NCBI RefSeq assembly: GCF_003323745.1 | Contig: NZ_QOIL01000006.1 | Coordinates: 248,001-312,000 of the forward strand | Reading direction: 5' to 3' | Length of the DNA: 64,000 nucleotides | From: Sphaerisporangium album | GTDB lineage: Bacteria > Actinomycetota > Actinomycetes > Streptosporangiales > Streptosporangiaceae | In this document: piece by piece, positions 37,219 through 47,896 of the stretch | How positions within the stretch are numbered: the first letter of the stretch is position 1 | How the letters are laid out: every line of letters starts with the position of its first letter | The notes under the pieces: model-generated | Databases searched by the model: none | What the model saw: the letters and a program-made list of their open reading frames with translations, nothing else | Told to the model about the DNA's origin: nothing | Program-made: the position numbers and the translations under genes

Positions 37219-39654
37219 ATGCGCGGAAGAAGACCCCGGTTACGCGGCCTGAGCTGCGTGGCGGCACTGCTCGGCGGCCTGCTCGTGGCCGCCGCCCCCG
37301 AGGCGAGCGCCGCCACCCGGTACGAGGCGGAGACAGCCACGATCTCGCAAGGATTGGTCGAGTCGAACCACGCCGGGTACTCCGGCACCGGGTTCGTCAA
37401 CGGTGACAACGTCGCCGGCAGTTACACCGAGTGGACGGTCACGGCGGCGAACGCGGGCACCGCCACTCTCGCGATCCGCTACGCCAACGGCACCGCCGCG
37501 GACCGCCCCTCCGATGTCAGCGTCAACGGCACGGTGGTCGCCGCCGCCCGCTCCTTCCCCGCCACCGCCACCTGGGACACGTGGGCGACCGTCACGCTCA
37601 CGGCGCCGGTCACCGCGGGGACCAACAAGATCCGCCTGACCGCCGCGGGCGCCGGCGGCAACCCGAACCTCGACTGGCTCGAAGCGGACGTCGCCACGGC
37701 CTCCACCGACTACCAGGCCGAGAGCGCGCAGCTCTCGCAGGCCAACGTCGCCACCAACCACACCGGCTACACCGGCACGGGCTTCGTCGACTACGTCAAC
37801 ACCGTCGGCGGCTACGTGCAGTTCTCCGTCACCGCCGCGGCGGCCGGGCCCGCGAGCCTGACCTTCCGCTACGCCAACGGCACCGCCGCGGACCGCCCGC
37901 TGGACGTCACCGTCAACGGCACGCTGGTGGCCTCCGGCCTGTCGTTCCCCGCGACCGCCAACTGGGACACCTGGCAGACCAAGGCGGTCAACGCGACGCT
38001 GAACGCGGGCGCCAACACCGTCCGCGCGACCGCGACCACCGCCGACGGCGGCCCCAACCTCGACAAGCTGACCGTCGCGGCGGCGTCCGACACCCAGCTC
38101 CCGACCACCCCCGGGCAGCCGTCCTGCTCGAACATCACCGCGACCGGCCTGACGCTGAGCTGGGGAGCTTCCACCGACAACGTCGGCGTCGCCGCGTACG
38201 ACATCTACCACGACGGCAACAAGCTGGCGGAGGCCCCGGGCAACGTCACCTCGCGGGCGCTGACCGGCCTGTCGCCCGCCACCGAGTACCGGCTGTCGGT
38301 GTTCGCCCGCGACGCGGCCGGTAACGTGTCGCCGAGCAGCGCGCAGGCCGTCTGCACCACGCTGTCCAGCTCCGACACCGTGCCCCCGACCGCGCCCTCC
38401 GGCCTCGCGTTCTCCTCGGTGACCTCCACCGGGGCGCGGCTGACGTGGACCGCCTCCACCGACAACGTCGGCGTCACCGCCTACGAGGTCAGGAGCGGCT
38501 CCAACGTGTACGCGACCGTCACCGGAAACCCGCCCGCGACCGCGGTGACCGTCGGCGGCCTCGCCTGCGACAGCCCGTACACGCTGACCGTGGTGGCCAG
38601 GGACGCGGCGCTGAACACCTCCGCCCCGAGCAACGCCGTGTCGTTCCGTACGTCGGCGTGCGCGAGCGACGGCGGCACGCCGTCGAGCATCACGACGATC
38701 TCCACCGGCTGGTCCATCCCGTGGGGCACCGCCTGGATGCCGGACGGGCAGACGGCGCTGGTGACCGAGCGCGACACGTTCCGCGTCTACAAGGTCACCC
38801 CCGCCGGGGCGCGCACGCAGGTCGGCACCGTGCCCAACACGATGACCACCGACGGCGAGGGCGGCCTGATGGGCGTGGCCGTCGACCCGGCCTGGGCGAC
38901 CAACCACTACGTCTACTTCATGCACACCGCCTCCGAGGGCAATCGCGTCGCGCGGATGACCTACGACGGCACCGCCCTGTCCGGCTACACGGTGCTGGTG
39001 CAGGGCATCAGGAAGAACCGCTACCACAACGGCGGGCGCCTCGCCTTCGGCCCCGACGGCTACCTGTACGCCTCGACCGGTGACGCGCAGACCTCCAGCC
39101 TCGCCCAGGACAGGAACTCGCTGAACGGCAAGATCCTGCGGATGACGACCACCGGCGCCCCGGCCCCGGGCAACCCGTTCGGCACGCTCGTCTACTCCAT
39201 GGGTCACCGTAACCCGCAGGGGCTGGCGTTCGACCGCAACGGCCGGCTGTGGGAGGCGGAGTTCGGCAACAGCTCGCAGGACGAGCTCAACCTGATCAAG
39301 CCGGGCGCCAACTACGGCTGGCCGACCTGTGAGGGCACGTGCAGCGTGGCCGGCATGACGAACCCGAAGGCGTCCTGGCCGGTCGCGCAGGCCTCGCCGA
39401 GCGGCATCGCGATCGTCAGGAACGTGGTGTACATGGCCGCGCTGCGCGGCGAGCGGCTCTGGCGGATCCCGATCAACGGGGACACCGAGTCGGTCGGCAC
39501 CCCCACGGCCTACTACGTCGGCGCCTACGGCCGCCTGCGGACGGTCACCAAGGTGCCGAACGCCGACCAGCTCTGGATGTCGACCACCAACGCCGACAAC
39601 AACGGCGGCGGTGGTGCCGGCTCGGACCAGATCTTCCGGATCACCATCTCCTAG
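37219..39654 (+). CDS. Secreted PQQ-type sugar dehydrogenase with two CBM35 and two FN3 modules
   Basis: An 811-residue secreted protein. ATG 37219 has AGGAGG five bases upstream and opens a signal peptide (~32 residues). In order: CBM35 (about 33-157), CBM35 (about 160-290), two FN3 modules (about 297-390 and 395-485), and a glucose/sorbosone dehydrogenase beta-propeller (about 490-811) with GGLMGVAVDP, NRYHNGGRLAFGPDGYLYASTGDA, NGKILRM, YSMGHRNPQGLAFD and GANYGWP. Such propellers oxidise aldose sugars with PQQ and pass electrons to acceptors; CAZy family AA12 is related. CBM35 modules would anchor it on plant polysaccharide. Whether it holds PQQ cannot be told here, and no PQQ-biosynthesis genes are in the window. 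It probably works with the surrounding hydrolases. Confidence 0.88.
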   Translation: MRGRRPRLRGLSCVAALLGGLLVAAAPEASAATRYEAETATISQGLVESNHAGYSGTGFVNGDNVAGSYTEWTVTAANAGTATLAIRYANGTAADRPSDVSVNGTVVAAARSFPATATWDTWATVTLTAPVTAGTNKIRLTAAGAGGNPNLDWLEADVATASTDYQAESAQLSQANVATNHTGYTGTGFVDYVNTVGGYVQFSVTAAAAGPASLTFRYANGTAADRPLDVTVNGTLVASGLSFPATANWDTWQTKAVNATLNAGANTVRATATTADGGPNLDKLTVAAASDTQLPTTPGQPSCSNITATGLTLSWGASTDNVGVAAYDIYHDGNKLAEAPGNVTSRALTGLSPATEYRLSVFARDAAGNVSPSSAQAVCTTLSSSDTVPPTAPSGLAFSSVTSTGARLTWTASTDNVGVTAYEVRSGSNVYATVTGNPPATAVTVGGLACDSPYTLTVVARDAALNTSAPSNAVSFRTSACASDGGTPSSITTISTGWSIPWGTAWMPDGQTALVTERDTFRVYKVTPAGARTQVGTVPNTMTTDGEGGLMGVAVDPAWATNHYVYFMHTASEGNRVARMTYDGTALSGYTVLVQGIRKNRYHNGGRLAFGPDGYLYASTGDAQTSSLAQDRNSLNGKILRMTTTGAPAPGNPFGTLVYSMGHRNPQGLAFDRNGRLWEAEFGNSSQDELNLIKPGANYGWPTCEGTCSVAGMTNPKASWPVAQASPSGIAIVRNVVYMAALRGERLWRIPINGDTESVGTPTAYYVGAYGRLRTVTKVPNADQLWMSTTNADNNGGGGAGSDQIFRITIS
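37355..37403 (+). repeat. 49-bp inverted repeat, copy 2 (in the dehydrogenase gene's first CBM35)
   Basis: Exact reverse complement of 32040-32088. Identity extends beyond codon constraint, including synonymous positions. Confidence 0.85.
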
Positions 39655-39669
39655 CCCGCGCACCCGCCC

Positions 39670-39702
39670 GCGCCGGGTACGGCCGCCCGCCGTACCCGGC
39701 GC
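39670..39702 (+). terminator. Terminator of the dehydrogenase gene
   Basis: Perfect 13-bp stem GCGCCGGGTACGG (39670-39682) with CCGTACCCGGCGC (39690-39702), loop 7 bases, 15 bases after the stop. Confidence 0.78.
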
Positions 39703-39746
39703 CTTCCCGCCGGAATAGCCCTCGTCCGGCCTGGGTTGTCCGAGGT

Positions 39747-40832
39747 GTGAGCGATCAGATCCGTGGTGTGGCCCGTGGCGAGTCGAGCGTCCCGCTCTCG
39801 ATCCTGGACCTGGCCACCGTGGGCGCGGGCGACACGCCCGCCGACGCCCTCCGTACGACGACCGAGCTGGCCCGGCGGGCCGAGGGCTGGGGCTACCACC
39901 GGTTCTGGGTGGCCGAGCACCACGGGATGCCGAGCGTCGCCAGCTCGTCCCCGGCCGTGATCCTCGCTCACCTCGGCGCGAACACGCGCACCATCCGGCT
40001 CGGCTCGGGCGGCGTGATGCTGCCGAACCACGCGCCGATCATCGTGGCCGAGCAGTTCGGCACCCTCCACGCCCTGCACCCGGGGCGCATCGACCTCGGC
40101 CTCGGCCGTGCCCCGGGCACCGACCAGGCGACCGCACGCGCGCTGCGCCGCAGGGCCACCCCGGACGCCGACGACTTCCCCGAGCAGCTCGCCGAGCTGA
40201 TCGCCTTCCTCGACGACACCTACGGCGCCGGGGACCCGCACATGCGCATCCGGGCGATTCCCGGCGAGGCGAGCGCGCCCGGCTCGGGACGCCCGCCGAT
40301 CTGGCTGCTCGGCTCCAGCGGGTTCAGCGCGGGGCTCGCGGCGCTGCTCGGCCTGCCGTTCGCGTTCGCCCACCACTTCAGCTCCGCCAACACGATCCCG
40401 GCGCTGGAGCTCTACCGCTCGCGGTTCGAGCCGTCCGAGGCGCTGGACAAGCCGTACGCGCTGATCGGCGTGAGCGCGGTGGCGGCGGACACCGGGAAGG
40501 AGGCGCTGCGGCGGGCGCGCACCGGCGCGCTCGGCATGCTGCGCCTGCGCCGTGGCATGCCCGCCCCGCTGCCCACGCCCGAGGAGGCGGAGGCGTACCC
40601 CTACAGCCCGATCGAGGAGCAGTTCGTCCGGGACTGGCTGGGCAACATGGTGTACGGCGACCCGGCGACGGTCCGCGCGGGCCTGGACGCGCTGCGCGAG
40701 CGCACGGGCGCGGACGAGCTGATGATCACCACCGGCGTCCACGGCGGCGAGGCCCGGCTGCGGTCCTTCGAACTGATCGCCGAGGCGTACGGCATGACCG
40801 AGGGCGGCGCGGCCGAGGGCGCCGGCGCATAA
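39747..40832 (+). CDS. LLM-class flavin-dependent monooxygenase (luciferase-like, MsnO8 type)
   Basis: A 361-residue TIM-barrel flavoprotein. Typical blocks are SILDLATVG near the start, RFWVAEHHGMPSVASSSPAV, LGSGGVMLPNHAPIIVAEQFGTLHALHPGRIDLGLGRAPG and the C-terminal GDPATVRAGLDALRERTGADELM. Members use FMNH2 and O2 on small organic substrates; the substrate is unknown. The start is uncertain: GTG 39747 agrees with the family length but has no good ribosome site. It sits alone between the dehydrogenase and the CebR/kinase operon. Confidence 0.9.
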   Translation: MSDQIRGVARGESSVPLSILDLATVGAGDTPADALRTTTELARRAEGWGYHRFWVAEHHGMPSVASSSPAVILAHLGANTRTIRLGSGGVMLPNHAPIIVAEQFGTLHALHPGRIDLGLGRAPGTDQATARALRRRATPDADDFPEQLAELIAFLDDTYGAGDPHMRIRAIPGEASAPGSGRPPIWLLGSSGFSAGLAALLGLPFAFAHHFSSANTIPALELYRSRFEPSEALDKPYALIGVSAVAADTGKEALRRARTGALGMLRLRRGMPAPLPTPEEAEAYPYSPIEEQFVRDWLGNMVYGDPATVRAGLDALRERTGADELMITTGVHGGEARLRSFELIAEAYGMTEGGAAEGAGA

Positions 40833-41064
40833 CAGCCTGGTAACGACGCGGGCCCCGCGCGGGCCGTCGCGACATGGGGCGGAGCGCCCGAGGCGGGGGC
40901 TGAGCTGCCCGACCGGCCGTCAGGCGATGATCACCGCGGGGGAGGCGCGGCGGGTCCCCTAGGTCCCCCAACCTCCACGATCTCTGACAGGGACCTTTCT
41001 TCGCCTGGAATATGTCCGTAACATCGCCTCCAGATCCGCGCGGAACATTTACCCGAAACATCTG
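40833..41064. other. Upstream region of the cebR-kinase operon
   Basis: About 230 bases with an imperfect hairpin just after the monooxygenase gene (GGCCC 40851-40855 with GGGCC 40861-40865, flanked by CGAC/GTCG). No gene. The downstream part becomes AT-rich toward the promoter at 41065. Confidence 0.4.
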
Positions 41065-41108
41065 TTGACACGGAAGAAACACTGTTATTGTAGTGGGAGC
41101 GCTCCCAC
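41065..41108 (+). promoter_or_regulatory. Promoter and perfect CebR box of the cebR-kinase operon
   Basis: TTGACA (41065-41070), 18-base spacer, TGTAGT (41089-41094), then the perfect CebR palindrome TGGGAGCGCTCCCA (41094-41107), extended by one G/C pair each side to 16 bp. The operator overlaps the last base of the -10 and covers the likely start site, so binding should block transcription. CebR boxes of this sequence control cellulose-utilisation genes in streptomycetes and relatives (CebR; CelR in Thermobifida), and cellobiose releases the repressor. Confidence 0.88.
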
Positions 41109-41144
41109 ACCTTCGCGATAAACCCCCTAAGCGGAGGAAGCCGG

Positions 41145-42152
41145 ATGGCTGACCAGCCCACCCTCGCCCAGGTAGCTGCCGAAGCAGGGGTCTCCCCCGC
41201 CACGGCATCACGGGTTCTCACCGGCTCGGTCCGGGTGAGCACCTCAACGCGCCGCCAGGTCCACGACGCCATGTCGCGACTCGGTTACGTACGGCATCGA
41301 GCGCCTCGGGGCACGTCCGCGCGACGCTCCGACCAGCTCGTCGCCGCGGTGATCTGCGAGCACACCCCCCGTATCTTCTCCGAGCCCTTCTACGCGCGGT
41401 TCCTGTCCGCCGCGGACGAGGTGTTCAACGCGTACGGTGTGCCGTTCGTCGTGATGACCGCCACCCCCGCCACCTCGACGATCGCCGCGCCTCCACTCGT
41501 GACCGGGTCCTTCGACGGCATCCTGCTCGCCGGAGCCAGGGAACGACATCCTTTGGCGATCACCCTCGCCGCCTCGGGCGTCCCGGTGCGCAGCGCCGGG
41601 CGGCCCCCGGACGGCGTCGACCTGCCCTACGCCGACATGGACAACCGCGACGGCGCCCGCCAGGCGGCGGAGCACCTGCTGCTCACCGACCGGCGGAACA
41701 TCACGGTGATCGCGGGCCCGCCCACACTGCCGGGCGCCCGCGACCGCCTCGACGGCTTCCTGCGGACGCTGCACGCCGCCGGGATGACCGACGTCCCGGT
41801 GGCGTACGGCGACTTCAGCCACGCCTCCGGCGCGCACGCCATGCAGTGGCTGCTTCAACGCTCACCCCATCTCGACGCCGTCTTCGCCGCCTCCGACCCG
41901 ATGGCGGCCGGAGCCCTCCAGGCGCTGCGGCGCGCCGGGCGGCGGGTGCCCGACGACGTGGCGGTCATCGGGTTCGACGACGCCCCGCTCGCCCGGCACA
42001 CCTCCCCCACCCTGACCACGGTCCGCCAGCCGGTCGAGGAGCTCGCCGTCCTCACCGCCAGGATGCTGCTCATGGCCATCGCCTCCGAGGACGATGTCCC
42101 GCGCGGCAACCCGATCCTGCCCACGGAGCTGGTGATCCGTGAATCCACATGA
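41145..42152 (+). CDS. cebR: LacI-family repressor, CebR/CelR-like cellulose-utilisation regulator
   Basis: A 335-residue LacI-family protein. The HTH is at 5-25 (TLAQVAAEAGVSPATASRVLTGS) followed by the hinge, and the ligand core contains VPFVVMTATP, FDGILLAG, YADMDNRDGARQAAEHLL, DAVFAASDPMAAGALQALR and VAVIGFDDAPLARHTSPTLTTVRQP, all typical. ATG 41145 has GGAGGA nine bases upstream. It is transcribed from a promoter with a perfect CebR box, so it most likely represses itself and, through the boxes at 48470 and 48599, the GH48 cellulase gene. Ligand is inferred to be cellobiose or another cello-oligosaccharide. Its stop overlaps the start of the downstream kinase gene. Confidence 0.85.
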   Translation: MADQPTLAQVAAEAGVSPATASRVLTGSVRVSTSTRRQVHDAMSRLGYVRHRAPRGTSARRSDQLVAAVICEHTPRIFSEPFYARFLSAADEVFNAYGVPFVVMTATPATSTIAAPPLVTGSFDGILLAGARERHPLAITLAASGVPVRSAGRPPDGVDLPYADMDNRDGARQAAEHLLLTDRRNITVIAGPPTLPGARDRLDGFLRTLHAAGMTDVPVAYGDFSHASGAHAMQWLLQRSPHLDAVFAASDPMAAGALQALRRAGRRVPDDVAVIGFDDAPLARHTSPTLTTVRQPVEELAVLTARMLLMAIASEDDVPRGNPILPTELVIREST

Positions 42153-43692
42153 CTCGGGGACCATGCGGGAGGGCGACGTGCTCACGCGCCGCTACCGCCT
42201 CCTGGAACAGATCGCCTCGGGAGGGATGTCCGCGATCTGGCGGGCGTTCGACCAGTCGCTGCACCGAACGGTCGCGATCAAGGTGCTCGACGGGAGCCTC
42301 GGCGGCGACCAGGGCGGGCGCGAGCTGATCCGCAGGGAGGCGCGGGCGACGGCCCGCCTGATCCACCCCGACGCCATCGAGGTGTACGACTACGGCGAGA
42401 CGGTCACCGCGCGCGGCCGTCTGGCGGCGTACGTCGTGATGCGCCTGCTGGACGGGCGTCCATTGTCCGAGCGGATCTTGGAAGGGCCGCTGCCCTGGCG
42501 TGAGGCCGCGACGATCGGCGCGCGGGTGGCCACGGTGCTCGCGGCCGCCCACCAGCGCGGGATCGTCCACCGCGACGTCACCGCCGAGAACGTCCTGCTC
42601 ACGCCGGAGGGCGCCAAGCTGCTGGACTTCGGGATCGCGGCGTTCGTCGGCGAGCCGGTCGACCAGGCGCTCGCCGACTTCGGCACGCCACCGTACGTCG
42701 CGCCCGAGCGGCTGACCGGCGCGAGCGTGCACCCCGCCGTCGACGTGTACGCCCTCGGCGTGCTCCTCCACGAGATGCTCACGGGGCTCCCGCCCTACCC
42801 CGAGACCACCTGGGAGGCCGTCGAGGCGGCGGACCGCCGCGGACCCCCACCGGCGCCCACCGGCGTCCCCGACCTGCCCTCCGAGATCGCGGCGCTGTGC
42901 GCGGGCTGCCTCGCCGAGGACCCCGCCGACCGGCCCGGCGCGCAACACGTGGCCGACATCCTCACCGCGGCGCTGAACGCCCCGGCGATCCCGGGGCGCG
43001 AGACCGCCGTCTGGATCCGGCGGGTGCGCAGGGCCTCGGTCGCGGCGGCGGCCCTGTCGGCGTGGACAGCCGCCCTTCTCTGGATAAATCCGGATCTGTC
43101 GCCGCCGGCCGCCGCCGTCGACGCCCGTTCCACCGGCGCCGCCACGCCCGGCGGCCCGTCCGCGCAGGCCCCGCACACCGCGCGGACCTCGCCGCCCGTC
43201 CCCACACAGACCACCCATTCCGACCCCTCTGCCGACACCGCCGCCGTCCCGCGAACCACACCGACCCCCACCACACCAGCACAGACCACACCAACACAGA
43301 CCACCCTTACGGAGGCCGTCCCGACCTCGCGCGCCGTCCTGATCCCGCCGAGCGCCCCCACGACGCCGGGCACGCGCGGCGACGAGACGGGCGCCGAGTG
43401 GGCCGGCGAGCCCACGACCGACAAGGTCCCGACCCTGACGCAGGCAGTGGGCCGGTTCAAGGCGGCGGTGTCGGCCGGCGAGGCCGCCGGGGACATCCGC
43501 ACCGACGTGGCTCTCGACCTGCGCCAGGTCGTGGGCAACCTGCTCAGCGGCCCGGCCGGGGCCGAGGGGCTGATGGGCGTACGCAGAAAGCTGGAGGACC
43601 GCAGCCGCGAGGGGGCGCTCTCGCCCGATCGGCGGCGGAAACTGGAGCACGACCTGGACATCATCGACACCGCCCTCAGGCACGCCTCCTAG
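42139..43692 (+). CDS. Membrane Ser/Thr protein kinase overlapping cebR
   Basis: A 517-residue kinase. The kinase domain (about 20-285) has the Gly-rich loop IASGGMSAI, Lys48 in VAIK, Glu67, catalytic HRDVTAEN (Asp146, Asn151) and DFG (163-165), so it should be active; the usual Lys after HRD is replaced by Thr, as in a subset of actinobacterial kinases. One membrane helix (about 299-316) is followed by a long Thr/Pro-rich extracellular stalk and a small helical domain (about 425-515). GTG 42139 overlaps the cebR stop by 14 bases; ATG 42163 is an alternative start with a poor ribosome site. Position implies shared control by CebR. It may sense something outside the cell and phosphorylate targets such as CebR; that is inference. 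Confidence 0.88.
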   Translation: MNPHDSGTMREGDVLTRRYRLLEQIASGGMSAIWRAFDQSLHRTVAIKVLDGSLGGDQGGRELIRREARATARLIHPDAIEVYDYGETVTARGRLAAYVVMRLLDGRPLSERILEGPLPWREAATIGARVATVLAAAHQRGIVHRDVTAENVLLTPEGAKLLDFGIAAFVGEPVDQALADFGTPPYVAPERLTGASVHPAVDVYALGVLLHEMLTGLPPYPETTWEAVEAADRRGPPPAPTGVPDLPSEIAALCAGCLAEDPADRPGAQHVADILTAALNAPAIPGRETAVWIRRVRRASVAAAALSAWTAALLWINPDLSPPAAAVDARSTGAATPGGPSAQAPHTARTSPPVPTQTTHSDPSADTAAVPRTTPTPTTPAQTTPTQTTLTEAVPTSRAVLIPPSAPTTPGTRGDETGAEWAGEPTTDKVPTLTQAVGRFKAAVSAGEAAGDIRTDVALDLRQVVGNLLSGPAGAEGLMGVRRKLEDRSREGALSPDRRRKLEHDLDIIDTALRHAS

Positions 43693-43693
43693 A

Positions 43694-43715
43694 GGCCCGT
43701 CCGGACGGCCGTTTT
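43694..43715 (+). terminator. Terminator of the cebR-kinase operon
   Basis: GGCCCGTCC pairs with GGACGGCC (one bulged C), followed directly by GTTTT. It starts two bases after the kinase stop. Confidence 0.72.
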
Positions 43716-45864
<2,149 letters not shown>

Positions 45865-45906
45865 TTCCGCCCGGCGCGTGAGCCGCGCCGGAAATGCCGT
45901 GGACCG

Positions 45907-45940
45907 AGGGCGCGTCACCCCCGTGGTGGCGCGCCCTTTT
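45907..45940 (+). terminator. Terminator of the GH5 gene with T-tract
   Basis: AGGGCGCG (45907-45914) pairs with CGCGCCCT (45930-45937), with an inner ACC/GGT pairing, followed by TTTT. It resembles a textbook intrinsic terminator, rare in such GC-rich DNA. Confidence 0.8.
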
Positions 45941-46340
45941 CCTGTGCGCGGAGGTCGCGGCCTCGTGCGCCGGACGCCGCGGAACACCGTTCCCCGGCCT
46001 TCTCTACGCGCTCCTCGACGGCGCGCGGTGACCGCTTTGCCATGATGCCACCCGCCGGCACCGCGCCACGGGACGATCCTCGCGAATCATTCCGGCGCCC
46101 CTCTGACCTGGCCGTTCCGGCGCGATAAAAGCCGGGACCAATACCGGCGAAAAGCGGTTTTATTGTCCGACAGAACACTACCGGACGGACATTTCTAGCT
46201 TGCCCATGTTTGGCGTTTGATTCAAACTTTCCGCATGTCGCATGACGATCGCGGCGGCAACGCTAAGTACCGTGGGATCTCGGGACGCATTATCGGCAAT
46301 GCGTTTTCACATAGCTATACCAACAGCAAAGGACCGCTTC
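45941..46340. other. Upstream region of the ice-binding-like gene
   Basis: About 400 bases without a gene. The stretch 46125-46260 is markedly AT-richer, with ATAAAA (46125-46130) and TTTTAT (46158-46163) flanking CCGG-rich inner repeats (a possible hairpin) and CAAACTTTC (46223-46231), one mismatch from the GAAACTTTC element. The promoter should be here. Confidence 0.4.
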
Positions 46341-47765
46341 ATGAATCATGCCAGTCGGCCTCGTGTCGGGGCGCGACAAATCGTTCGTTCCTTGCTGGCG
46401 GCGGCTCTCACGGCGACCGTCGCGGTGTGGGTCGTCGCCGCGGCCCCCGGAGCCGGCGCGGCGGCACAGCCGGTCCCGGTGCCTCTCGGCGCGGCCGCCA
46501 ACTTCGCGGTTCTGGGCGGGGTCTCCGTGACCAACACCGGCACCACGCACATCACCGGCGATGTCGGCGTCAGCCCGGGGACGACGGTGACGGGCTTCAC
46601 GCCGCCGAGCATCGTGAACGGCGTCATCCACCACAACGACGCCACCGCCGTGCTCGCGCTGAGCAACCTGGCCACGGCGTTCGCCAACATCGCCGCGCGG
46701 CCGCTCACGAACCCGATCGCCGCGGCGCTCGGCGGCCAGACGCTCACGCCGGGCGTGTACACCACCGCCGCGGGGGCGTTCACGCTCTCGGGCACCCTGA
46801 CCCTGAACGCCCAGGGGGACCCGAACGCCGTCTTCATCATCCGCGGCAGCGGTCTGTCCGTCGCTGCGGGCGCCACGGTCGCGCTGACCGGCGGCGCGCG
46901 GGCGTGCAACGTGTTCTTCGCGTTCACCGGCCCGGTGACGCTCGGCTCGGGGGCGACCCTGCGCGGCAACCTGCTGGTCGTCCCGACGACGGCGGGCACC
47001 GTCACGGTCGGCCGGAACGCCACCGTCGAAGGCCGGGTGCTGGTCGGCCCCCTCGGCACGGTGGCCGTCGACTCCTCGACGATCACGCGGCCCACGGGCT
47101 GCCTGGCGCCCAGGCCGACCACCACGACGGTGGTCTCGTCCTGCACGAAGTCCGGCAAACAGGGCCCGCTGACGCTGACCGCGACGGTGCGCACGGCCAA
47201 CGGACCGGTGACCGCCGGTCAGGTCACGTTCACCAGCGACGGGACCGCGGTGGGCACGGCCGACCTCGACGCCTCCGGGCGCGCGACGCTCGCGAACCCG
47301 GCCCTGGCCGAGGGCGAGCGCCGGATCGTCGCCAGATTCCCCGGGGCCGCCGAGCTCGACCCGAGCGCCTCTGAGCCGCTGACGATGAAGGTCGGCCCCA
47401 ACGGGACCTGCCCGGAGGAGTGCGACGAGGAGGACAAGGAAGACAAGGAGTTCGCGGAGCACGTCAAGCAGGATCGGCGGGACAAGAGGCGGTTCACGCG
47501 GCACCACGTGCGCCACGACCGCCACCACCACGACGACCATGGCAAGCTCGTGACCTGGCAGACCCTGAACACGCTCACCGAGGGTTTCCACGACGGCGGC
47601 CACCACCGGCACCACAGCCACCACGGCGGCTATGGGCGCCACCACCACGGCTACCCGCATCACCACGAGAAGCCGTACAAGAAGCACCACTACAAGAAGC
47701 ACTTCAAGCCGCACTACCACAAGCACTACCAGGCGCCGCGTCCGCGCGTCGCCGTCACCGGGTGA
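46341..47765 (+). CDS. Secreted ice-binding-fold (DUF3494) protein with Ig-like domain and histidine-rich tail
   Basis: A 474-residue secreted protein. Signal peptide about 1-41; DUF3494 domain about 48-255 (LGAAANFAVLGGVSVTNTGTTHITGDVGVSPGT, LTPGVYTTAAGAFTLSGTLTLNAQGDPNAVFIIRGSG, LRGNLLV) which in characterised members is a beta-helix that binds ice or acts as an adhesin; a bacterial Ig-like module about 265-350; and a tail about 357-474 that first is Asp/Glu/Lys-rich and then very rich in His (27 by my count), Lys, Arg and Tyr. The tail has no cell-wall sorting motif. ATG 46341 has AAAGGA upstream. It lies between two cellulase genes and ends in a 12-bp hairpin. Adhesion or metal binding is as likely as ice binding. 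Confidence 0.85.
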   Translation: MNHASRPRVGARQIVRSLLAAALTATVAVWVVAAAPGAGAAAQPVPVPLGAAANFAVLGGVSVTNTGTTHITGDVGVSPGTTVTGFTPPSIVNGVIHHNDATAVLALSNLATAFANIAARPLTNPIAAALGGQTLTPGVYTTAAGAFTLSGTLTLNAQGDPNAVFIIRGSGLSVAAGATVALTGGARACNVFFAFTGPVTLGSGATLRGNLLVVPTTAGTVTVGRNATVEGRVLVGPLGTVAVDSSTITRPTGCLAPRPTTTTVVSSCTKSGKQGPLTLTATVRTANGPVTAGQVTFTSDGTAVGTADLDASGRATLANPALAEGERRIVARFPGAAELDPSASEPLTMKVGPNGTCPEECDEEDKEDKEFAEHVKQDRRDKRRFTRHHVRHDRHHHDDHGKLVTWQTLNTLTEGFHDGGHHRHHSHHGGYGRHHHGYPHHHEKPYKKHHYKKHFKPHYHKHYQAPRPRVAVTG

Positions 47766-47784
47766 CATGACGCCGGAAACGCAC

Positions 47785-47813
47785 GGGCCCGTCCGATCTC
47801 CTCGGACGGGCCC
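47785..47813. terminator. Bidirectional terminator after the ice-binding-like gene
   Basis: Perfect 12-bp stem GGGCCCGTCCGA (47785-47796) with TCGGACGGGCCC (47802-47813), 5-base loop, followed by TTCGG. It also faces the convergent small gene at 47897. Confidence 0.78.
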
Positions 47814-47896
47814 TTCGGCGTACTGGTGTCTTCTTCGCTACAGCTGACTTCCTTCCGGCACGCGCGGCCCCGCGGCCGCGCGGTCCGCCGCGCGGG

